In this document: positions 14,201-26,000 of the stretch, in pieces | Layout of the letters: each line of letters begins with the position of its first letter | Numbering within the stretch: the stretch's first letter is position 1 | Source: Branchiostoma floridae | Taxonomy: Eukaryota > Chordata > Leptocardii > Amphioxiformes > Branchiostomatidae | Assembly: GCF_000003815.2 (NCBI RefSeq) | Contig: NC_049981.1 | Location: 6,408,117 to 6,472,116, forward strand | DNA length: 64,000 nt | Direction of reading: 5' to 3' | Notes under the pieces: generated by a model | The model's database searches: none | What the model saw: only the letters and a program-made list of their open reading frames with translations | Told to the model about the DNA's origin: nothing | Position numbers and translations under genes: made by a program

Positions 14201-17200
14201 TGGGAGTAGTTAACTCAGGTGTTACGAGGGCTATGGTGGAGGTCTAAGGCTATGGTTTGGCTCCATATTGCTTTGCAAAAAGTGGCACTTAGAAGGAAGA
14301 AATGGTACAATCTGCTCACCAAGACAGAAAGAGACTACTGTCCCTCAATTTAGGCACCTAAATTGGTATCTAAAACCTGCTAGGCTACACTTTCAAGCAT
14401 TTACTGACAGTGCATACTGTGCACAGAATGGGGGGGGGGGGTGTAGGTGAGCCATTGTGGCTTAGATTTCCCCTGAAATTGGTAATGTGACCATGAGCCA
14501 ACCTTCAATTGACTACCTTGACTTAGATTTGTGGAGAAATTCTTCCATTTTAATATTTTTTTGCCCTTTTTATCAGTTTTTGTATCCTTTGGCTATATTG
14601 CAATATGTACTATAATCACATGCTTACAGGTCTTAACTAACAGAGCATTTTAGTACAGATTCAGGTGCCTAAATGGAGGTAGAGTAGTCCCCTTGTGCCA
14701 AGCTGAGCAGTTTTCAACTCCTTCTCCTGTGATTGTCACTTTGTGCCAAATGACATGGGATCTGTCCATATAGACTCAGACCACTGTCACAGCATAGAAG
14801 ACAACTCTCAAACACCTGTTATCCAAACTATTCCCAAGAGACTATTCTTTGTCAGAAATCTTTGAAACCCGGGGTGATACTTAGCAACCCTTTTCCGCAC
14901 CATGTGAAATAATTGAAATTTCTCTATCTTGAACTTGAAGCCTGTAGCAGGTGAAAGGTCACCATTACAGACATGCGCAGTATTAGAATTTTGATGCCAG
15001 TGAAGATAGCTTGCAAAAGTAAGTGTAAAAACCTTTTTGTTGGGAAATGTTGGCATTTGGGAGCTGGAAATTATAGATTGGGGTTTTGGCTATTTTATTT
15101 TGTGAGAAAAATGGGCTTCCTACCATGTTTGGAGTGTCGTAGACAGTCTAGAGTAATTACAGTTTGGGTGCTATCAGGGAGGTAATTACAGTTTGGGTGC
15201 TATCAGGGAGGTCAAAGGTCAGCTTTGCGCGGAACCAAATGTCTTCAAAATCGCCATATGCACTCTTTAGAAGTCAGACTTGCCTGCCAATGTGAGATTT
15301 TTACCTACTAAACCTAAGGTAGGTGACTTTTGACAGTCTTTTTCTGACATGTAATGTATGCATTTGATGCTAGGCGGCTATTGGAGGCCTGTCACCTACA
15401 GCTACTCTAGGTATATGCTGTTGACCTACATAGAGACAAAAAACTCAAAACATAACCTTGCCATTCTGGCGAAGGTAATAACTTAAGACGTAATTTAGAC
15501 ATAAGCCTCTATAAAGTCTAAATTATTTTTATATTGGCAGACATGGGATGAAATGTCACAGTACTTGAAGTCGATCAAAAAGGTGGCGGCATCACAGAAG
15601 TTGGGAGAAGAATACAGCTGGGCTGGAAAGTTTGAAGTACATGTGTACTTCGACAACGGCGCGAGAGGGAGCAAGCTGACAGACTTTTCCGCTCAGCTCG
15701 TCTGTCTTGTGCAGAGTATATTTAAAGGTTGGTTTTGTGTTCGCTCGAGGGACCTAATGTAATAGTGTTTTGGGAAACATAGCTTCCTTCTAATTGTTGC
15801 ATGTCGTATTTATTGAGATTGNNNNNNNNNNNNNNNNNNNNNNNNNNNNNNNNNNNNNNNNNNNNNNNNNNNNNNNNNNNNNNNNNNNNNNNNNNNNNNN
15901 NNNNNNNNNNNNNNNNNNNNNACGTGGTACGGGAGGAAACTACACTGGAAACTTCCTGTGTTCCCTTCAACTGCCACTACACATACACCTAAAAGACAAC
16001 CAGGAGGTGAAGAGCAAGAAACGATGGAGCCAAGTCATGTACATGGAGTCTGCCATAGACCGCATATCACATGAAGGTATGTGGAGTGAGACGATAAAGG
16101 ACAGTCATTACCACATTAGCGTGCCAAAACATAAACAACATAACGTATCATAAAATAACATAACATAACGTAACGTAACATAACGTAACGTAACATAATG
16201 TAATGTAACACAACACAACACTACAATACACAACATAACACAACATAATATAACATAAATAGCATAACATAACACAACGTGACACAACATAACATAACGT
16301 AAAATAACATAACGTAACTTAACGTAACATTATTTGATCCCCATTTTGTATAAATTGGGTTAGTTGATCCTCTACTTAAATAACAGACGCACACAATCTA
16401 ACATAACATAACATACAACAACATAAAGCAACATAACATAACATAACATAACATAACATAACATAACATAACATAACATAACATAGCATAACATAACACA
16501 ACGCAACACAACACAACACAACATTACAAAAACGTAACGTAACACAACATAACATAGATAACATAACATAATACAACATAACACAACATAGATAACATAA
16601 CATAACATAACATAACATAACATAACATAACATAACATAACATAACATAACATAACATAACATATCACAACACAGCATAGCCGGGGTGGCAGAGATGCTT
16701 GATCTTCGTTGAGTCAAACTAATGTGTTCCCCAGACGATTCAAGTGTGAAGTACATCCTAGCGACCGATGGAGATGTGGACTTTGACGCCGATTCTATAG
16801 TGGCCATGCTTCTGCAGATGCTAAGCGATAGAGAAGAGGATGTTGGCGCAGTCTGTGCACGGACACATCCCGTCGGATCCGGACCGTTAGTGTGGTACCA
16901 GATGTTTGACTATGCAATCGGGCATTGGCTTCAGAAGGTAAGCCTTAGCATGCTTCAAAACCATTTCCCATGATGGGCAAACTATCTAAATAATCCAGTA
17001 GCAGTTAGCTGTTACTCAAGCAACTGGATATGATTCTGTAAGTATCCAATCAATCGCCAGTGACACTGGATGAAACTTTTTTTATACCCTAACTATGAAT
17101 TCAAAAGAGCTGAAAATATTTCCACTTGATACTAGTATCTTCAGTGTTACTGAAATTAGATGGTTTATGCTGACCGTTTGCAAAATCATATCCAAAATCA

Positions 17201-17868
17201 TATCCACTTGCTTGAGTAAGCGCTATCTGGCTTATCCTATTACCTGGATGTCTAACCTTCATCGACGCATTTAAATGTTCATGCATGGCAAAACACAGTG
17301 GACTACTACTACTAAGTTCTAGTAGGGAAGTATATCTTATGCATGCTCAAGTTGACATGCTTGATAACTGAACGCAACTTAGAATGCTGCGGTCTATCAA
17401 AGTTGGTAGCATATTGTTCATTTCAAAAATCTTACCCTATAAAAGCTCAGGTAGTTCCACAGCCTCTTTATGGCCGTAGGGGCATTGCGATGTTATTCAC
17501 TATGTAAAGTGGACCCATAATTACACCTGGATGACGTGAGAGAAGTCGTGTAAAGTGCCGTTCCCAAAAGCGTAACATTGATAGCATGATAGGGGACTTA
17601 AAGTAGAACCTTACTTTGTATCTTGTTGTTTACCAATCCCAGGTCGCTAACCACGTGCTGGGTTCTGTACTGTGTTCCCCCGGGTGCTTCAGTGTCTACC
17701 GTGTGGAGGCCATCGCTGACGTGCTGGAGGAGTACCGATCTGACGTGGAGGAGGCCTCGGACTTTCTCACTAAGGACATGGGGGAGGATAGATGGTTCAC
17801 AACACTACTGGTTAGTCACGAACTGGTATCATGTATGATAATATGAAATTCACACACACACACACACA

Positions 17869-17911
<43 letters not shown>

Positions 17912-19989
17912 GCATACACTAGACCCCCCCCCCCCCCCCCACATAGACACACGTGTCCTGAAGGTGACGAAAATTAAAGGCATTCGGGGATCTCTGGATC
18001 TCTTTATGCATATGTATATATTTGTATATCTTATCAGCGATCAATACTTAGCAAGTGTATTTCCCAGGTTAAGGCTGGTTGGAAGATAAACTACTGCGCC
18101 GGAGCCGTTGACTCCACCCATTGTCCTGAAGAGTTTGGTGAGTTCTGGAAGCAGCGGAGGCGCTGGATCCCGTCAACTCTGGCCAACCAGATCCTCCTGC
18201 TCAAGAACTGGAAGGACGTCAAAAAGAACAATAAATACATCTCCATGGGTTTCCTCCTCTACCAGGTTATCCTGCTCTTGTCGACTGTCATCAGCCCCTC
18301 TACCTGCATCCTCACCATCACCGGTAGTACATTCTTATGTGGCTGATTGGAATTCGGAATAAACGTAGAAAAACTTATCTAATACACATTTGTGTCAGGT
18401 GCACCTTGAAAAGCTACTACTAAAGTAATTTGGTGTATTTGAATCTCCTTACCAATTTGGAAGTACATGAAGGCACGGTTCATTATGATAAGCATATTAT
18501 TAAGCATGTTATCATTAGCTTTACATATCGTTATTTTAAATCCATGCTGTACACAGGCTGTAAGATGACCATGAGTTTTCATTTGGTTTCACCAAAAAGT
18601 AGTTACTCAAGCAACTGGATATGGTTTTGGAAATATCAAAACCATATCCAGTTGCTTCAGTAACTAATTCTTAGTGAAACCAAATGAAAACTTTAGTTAA
18701 CTGATTATTACCTGGATGTATAACCTACATCTACGTTTCATATGGTTTCGTTTCTATTTTGGTAGGTGGACTTTACTATGGCATGGGCTTTCCTGTCTGG
18801 CTGTCGTCCGTGTTCTTCATTCTTGTCACCCTCGTCTTTACAGGAATCTGCATTTATTACTCACAGGAAACTCAGCTCAGGGTACAGGGAACTTTCCGGT
18901 TTCAAAACAATACAGCATGCAATGCTCATTACTCAACTTAGTAATGACCTGAGGAATTCTCAAATATGTGTAAAAGTTTTGAACCATGTCGACATGCTTT
19001 AAAGCTTAACTTCAATGGCTTGTTGTTTTGTTTATGTTTCCACCCCAGCTGAATTAAGGTTGTTAACCTGCAAAGTGTTGTAATAATACAGTTCAAAGTT
19101 GAAAGTATATAGCTTGATCTGCTGAGTAAGAGCTAAAAATACCCTATGTGTTTAGACTCATCGACATTCTTTCTTTTGATACTCTGATGAATACTTGAAA
19201 TTACCGAAACTATCAGCCGTACGGTAGTACCAGAGATTGTGCTGCTAGAAATAAAAATATTTTGTTATTTTTTTCAGGTTGCCCGTGGACTGTGTTACAT
19301 ATTCCTGTTGGCTATGGCTGTTGCAGTTGTGGGAACGGCGAGTCAAATGGTGTTGGCCAGCACCTCGAGTGAGCCGCCCGTAGGTACGGTCCCCTTCCCT
19401 GCTGAATGCATTTACCATGGATAAGCTTTTTTTTGCTCCAAATGCATGCTGCATAAATAAAAATTCAGGGAACAATTATAAATTATTGAGCCCTTTATTA
19501 ATGTCTACCAATTTTCTTTCCGAGCCTTAAGTTTAGCTGCCACTAACAACTATCTTAAGGTTGGTTTGAAACATGTTTTAATGCCGTAAAGCTTCTAAAG
19601 TTGACGGATAGCAAAAAGACAAATCCTTTGTTCTATCCGTAAGAAAAGTTTGCGTGCGTTTGTGGGTTTGGGTGCAGTTGCCTCGGAAACAAATCACCTC
19701 CAGTTAATCAGGTATTTGGCAAGTCTATGACTGACTTGTAGTTCAGTTTTTTGGTGTTTTCAATTGAATATTAATGATTCTTTTTATTACTTTTCAGGTA
19801 ACGTCGATGGAATATACGAGGGATGCTTTCCTGAGTTTACCAACTCAAATGATCTTCTGCTGCCTCATGCACGAAGTGTAATCAAGGATCTGACCAATGT
19901 CAAGTGCAGGGACCATTGTCACCATGAAGGCTTCGACTATTCAGGTACATGCACATGTTATGTAACTATGTATATGTGTTTGTTTGTGC

Positions 19990-20062
<73 letters not shown>

Positions 20063-23000
20063 TGTGTGTATGTTTTGTGTGTGTGCGTGTGGTTTTATGT
20101 CTGTGGACGTCTGTGGACATTATGATTAAGGAGGCTGTGGATGGATCCTTATGATATATGCTTTGTAAGCGGATAGGGGTCGGGAAAACGAAGGTAGGTA
20201 CTGCAGCAGACATTCTAAGTTAAGTAAAATTAGACAGCAACAATACAACAATGACAGCTGTGTAAGCATCAGTAATTAAAGTAATTAAGTAAATGTGTAA
20301 ATGTTTATCCTAGCAAGTGATAACTCTATGAGTCCATCCCCAGCTTTATTTTATTCTCAGGTACGGGATTTCCAGCTGTGTGCTTCTGTGGAACTGCCGA
20401 AGATGTGGAGAACGTGACCAAGCTGCACGAGAACATGTGTGACTTCCCTTGTCCAGGCGACAGTGATGATTTCTGTGGGGGCGAGCAAGACCAAATATCG
20501 GTTTACTACATACATGAATGTGAGTGAATTATCACTGATCACATATGTAAAAAGGTTGACCAACAGGTTGTCGACAATAGCTACCCTCGTATCAAAAATC
20601 CACGCATGCACAGTGACTTCATACCAAAAACGATACTCTTATTTTTCTTTCGCATGTAATGAATGGAATTCGGAAGCATAGTGTTGAGTGTTCCGTTTGA
20701 TGTTGTGTTTTTGCAATTAAGAGCAGGTCACGGGTAGAATGTAATACGTTTTCATGACCACTTGTGTCATCGAAAATATTTGCCAATCTCCGATCTTTGC
20801 TACTTCGAGTTCGACAAAACCTCTTAATCAACATTTTTCAGTACTTGGGGTCAAGCTGCCCGTAGACGTGACTACCCTGTACATCGCCATAGTCGCTGGG
20901 ATACACATCATAACAGCAATCCTTCATCCAGGGGAAATCGCTTGTGTTATCAACGGCGCGGTGTACTTGCTCACATTGCCGTGTGTCTACATCCTCATGA
21001 ACGTCTTCAGCATCTGCAACCTCACGGACCAGTCGTGGGGTAATCTATTGGCATTGTCTTTTTAGCTGTAGCTCTCCATCTCCCTAGCTCCGTCCCTGCC
21101 TGCCTGAAATCCATGTTTATTTGATGAATAAAGATTGAAAGATAAATATCGATTCTCCCTAGCTCCTTAAGAGCTCCCTCCGTCTCTAGTTTCCTCCCGC
21201 TTTCTACTAATCCGTAAAATCACTGACCTTTAACCCTACCTAGACCGGCTGGGGTGGGGGTGCCTAAAGTGCCCCGGCAACTTTGACGTCATATAACTGC
21301 CGAACGAAGTGTGCTAGGAATACGAAAGTTGGTCACCTTTCCAAAAATATTGCTGGCAACAATTTTGCTAAAAGAATTGTGTCTGTGATTGTTAGTCTTG
21401 CCATGGCAACGGGTTTCTTACAGGCATATTTGACCAAATTTACTAATTTCAGTGTGAATTATGAGATTTCGTGGTTTTGTTGCTAGACCACACTTGTTTA
21501 TCTATATCATTATCATCCTGTTTAATTTAAAGTTACATTTATAATAAAATATTCATAATTTATGCTAATTTGATGAAGTCATGGGCCAAAATCCAAGATG
21601 GAGGACAATGTCATTATCAATGTTATTTTTACTCAAATTCGGTCAAAACATTTTTTTTACAAAACACAATCACTTGAACCTTTCAGTCGACTTCTATTGG
21701 GTTCTGTAGTTATATGTAGGAAAAAAAACGTATTTTAGAAAATTCAAGCTTGTCGATTCAAGATGGCGGAGTGGGGTAAGGAGCGCTCCCGGAGCCAGGC
21801 CTACCGTGCCCATATGGGCACGAGAGGCTGGGCACGAGGGACTGGGCATGAGGGGCCGACTGTACCATTATACGTGTCGGGGGCCTTTCCTAAGGCTTTA
21901 TTGAGAATCACAGAATGGGCGCTGTAGTGATAGAAAACATTAAAAAAAAAACTCTGATACCTAAGGGATGTCTTTTGAGTAATTAAACTCATTTGTTAAC
22001 AACTAATGATTGAGAATCACAGAAGGGGTGCTCCAGCGATAAAAAACATAAAACATTGATTGAAAATTTGTTTTTCCCAGTTAGGAAAGGCCCCCGACAC
22101 GTATAATGGTACAGTCGGCCCCTCATGCCCAGTCCCTCGTGCCCAGCCTCTCGTGCCCATATGGGCACGGTAGGCCTGGCTCCGGCTGCGCTCCTTACCC
22201 AGATGAGATGGCGGACAAAATATGTGCGGCAGAGCAGTGACCACCAATAGAAATCTGCATAGGCGACAGTGTAAAATTAGCAAGTTCAGGGTGTCATAAT
22301 CTCATCCGTGAACATTTCAGGTCATAAGAACTCACCCCACACAGCAGCCCGCTATCTCAAGTGTCCAAAAGTTCGATTTTTAAAAATTACGACCAGCGGA
22401 AGTTGCCGTGGCCTTCAAATATACCGCCATCTCGGATTTTCATGACGTCATTTTAGGGACTGACCACAAATTAGGGGTCAGCAAAGGCCTAAAAAAATGG
22501 ACCAAAACCTTGTTTTTTTTGCCTTAAATGAACGTCTCGACCCAAACTGTCTCACCAGTATTAAATGTTTCTTACATCTTCCTGTTACAAGTCGAAAATA
22601 GGCTAAAATAATGGACTCATTTTGGGCCTTCTGCGGCTGCGTCAATTAGGGTCATTGCCCGGCAGTGTCGTCGTTATTGGCAAATTAGGCTTGGCAGACT
22701 TAGATACTAATACGGTAACCTTTATAGTCATCGTTTTGTTTTGTGTAATAGCTTTAAGTATAGTCTGTGATAATTCCATATTCAGACGGGTTGGGCCCAA
22801 AATATGACATTGTGACGTCATAATACGCCATGACGATACCAAAATTACAGAAAATATAAAACACCAGTAAATCATCCTCACCAAATTTGGTGATCGTTAC
22901 CCAAGCCGTTTTGACATTGCGAAGTGGGGGATCAAAAGAGCAACCCCTCCCCCCAGGATCCCCCCCCCCCCCCCCAAGAAAAAGCTCGGTCTGTTTAGGG

Positions 23001-26000
23001 TCAAGTCATTTCGTTATTTATTTCAATTAGGAACAAGGGAGCCGAGATCACAGCAAGAAGAGAGCAAAAGAAACGTCTTCGTTAACATCATGACCAAGAT
23101 GCGCCAATGTTGGACGTACGTATATCCCCTTTTGTCTAACTCCACAAAGAATTCGCTAACAAACATTCCACCTATTCCACACGGGCGCTTGTGCATTCCC
23201 ACGGTAGCATTGGTATGTCTTGCTGTTGGTAACTTTCCAAAGATGTTTATGATTTCTATAGCACTTGTATGTGTGAATGAATGTGTTTATGTATGTATAT
23301 ATTTATAATATGTATGTATGTTTGTTTGTTTTTTGCATGAAATTCATTATATATGTGGACTTAGCCTTACTCGACAAGTCTTTCTCCCCCATTTCACCTC
23401 AGGTTCTGCAGGCAATTCTATCAGGAACCAGAAGAAAACGAAGAGGCTGAGAGGGAACCTATGAAGGATGAGGTTGACAATGGCAAGTCCCAAGCAGATG
23501 ATGTCGGGCCTTCCGGATCCGGGGAGAAAACTGAGAAGGGTATGTAGGGTAAAAATTGTTTTACTGTCGTGCGCGTTTTTCTTCTTCGTCAGTCATGAGT
23601 GTCCAATTGGCGCAACAACGCAATACATATATATGTTTGTATGCATGTTAATATGGCTCTAAAATGGCTATATTGCGTCTTTAACGCAAAAATTCACAAG
23701 GGGATTTTTTTCAAAAACAATTGCTCATATTTCATTGTATGTCAGAAGGTGTCGCAAAACATGTTCATTATGATCGCAGTAATTCAATGAATAAATGAAT
23801 CCAGTTGCGTGGATCGTGTTAATGTCCCTGTTTTTCTTTCTTTTTGGCGACGCCTCAGAGCGAATCTAATGGTATAGTATTGTGTGCTTGTAGCTTGTAC
23901 ACTACAGGTGCTTCAGATAAAATTGACTGTAGACATTCGTTGATATAGGTCACGATGGTCCTGAAACTTCAGTGTTGAGGTTCAAACCAACGCGGCAATG
24001 GCTGCAAAGCATATTCGGAGCAATGTCAAATAAGGTATGACAACTACTATCGTTTCAAAGTTTTGAAATATTATTCGGATGCTGAATTTATATTTTGTAT
24101 AACATGTTGATATAGGAGCCGGCGTTTGTGATGACAGGCTATGAACTTCCTTTAGGGCAATAGTGACTGGCTCCACTTCGTTCTGCAGCCAGGGAAGGTG
24201 ACAGGAAGTTACAAGGATGCCATAAACAACCCTAGTTAAATGATTCATGAATGGTTTTTCTCTGATTTGGATGTTTATGCTTCTCTTGTCTTTGATCTCT
24301 GAAGGTAGAGAAATACGAACCGATGTTTACTCGTGAAGGCTACACCGATACAAGCTTCATCGCTGGGATGACTGATAATGTCAGTACATTAATACCCATA
24401 AATGCTTCATTAGTACATGATGTAATTATCTTTTTAGAGTTCTACATAAAAGAGTATATCCAGCCAGGTAAGCTTATGATATTTGACAATAAATAATGCA
24501 TGAATTACATTCGAAAACGGTACCTAGCACATTCGTCATCTTTCGAGGAATATGTAAGTACAATTAAGGGAATCATGCATGATTTTCACTAGTTTTAAAT
24601 TGTTCATTTTTTCAAAGTAATTTTGTGTAGCATATATCGGTTTATACAATAATAATGTGATGCCGATATCATATGTAGGACCTTAAAGACATTGGAGTGA
24701 CCGACCCTCACGATAGGGACGATTTTCGGCGTCACATTAAGAAGCTACATCAGGATGAGCCAGACATCGACATTACAGTACCGGTAAGTGTTTATACGAT
24801 TGTATTCAATTTGCACCGGTGTTCGAAGGGGGTGTAGCCGGCCTGGATCTAGCTGAAGCCACAAATTTGTCCCCATGGACTACCGGATAGACCGCGCGGG
24901 TACCTCTAGGTGTTTTCTCGATTAAGACAAGGCGTCTATTTTCATTGAATCCAGGGCCGATTTTAACAGCAAGTTTAAAAAAATAAATACAGGGCTCCGC
25001 CCGTGTCCAGGGTTTCCAAAGCGTTTCATCCGTTAATGTGCATTGTAATCTATATATTGCTGGTAATTTCATTGAAGGGTATGCAAAGTATACCAGTTTA
25101 CGTGCCACCTTCCGTTTTTATAGGATAATGTGGAAATCTGGTTGGAAGTGATCGGGTTGGCTACCGAGGAGTACAAGGAAAAATTCAAACAGGCTTTTCC
25201 AGAAAATACATACCCGAAGGCACAAGACGTCTTTAAAGATCTGAAGACGATGACAGAATCTCATATAACGAGAAAGCTGGGTGTCAAGGCGAAAGGTAGG
25301 TATAGGGGTTTCAGGTAAAATTGAATAGTTATTACATATCCTAGTTAATTAATAATATTAATGAGTTGTTTCTCCTGAAGTCACATTAATATACAGTAAT
25401 TGTAAGCGTTTCCTGAAGCCATCGCATGTCACTTTGATTTTGAAGCACATAGCTGAAATTCTTAGAGGCCACTACCAGTATGACGTGACTGACCTGAAAT
25501 ACTTCTTGCACATTTGATCCAAGCTTTATTAACTGTTTTCCAGATATTTTTTGTTCTTGATTATATTTGCCTTACATGTGCAGTACGGCAACGGCATTGT
25601 ATAGTGACATGTTGCCTACAATACTACTTGTAAACACAGGTCATCTGCGAAGGCTGAAACTGGCAATCACCAGGATTCGGCAGCCGACGCTGCGTGAGTA
25701 TTCTCTTTTAAAAATAGTGAACGACAGTCATTTTGCAAGCATGGCGTTCGGTTTGAGGTACTAGTATGCTGCCTTGATGAACCATTGTTTAAATGTGGAT
25801 GGAGGATGTTCATAGGAGATTGCAGTTTTATTTGGTATAACCAGAAGAATGGTAGCCTAGTCTCAGTGGGAAGCGAATCAAAAATGCACATTTTCAGGAT
25901 GTCAGGAATAGGAAGCCGGACAAAACGAAGACATCTATTCTTTTCACCTTTTCTCATTTCATTGATACTCTTCAGGTGAGGAAAGGATTCTTCGGACAAA

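Noticed and set aside
12882-14450. Two identical 60-codon frames that looked like a duplicated gene
   Set aside because: They only reflect the near-identical tandem duplication at 12433-15398. There is no Kozak, domain or splice support.
16108-16807. Long open frames on the minus strand rich in MLCYV
   Set aside because: They are translations of the (AACAT)n microsatellite and its flanks, with no non-repeat content.
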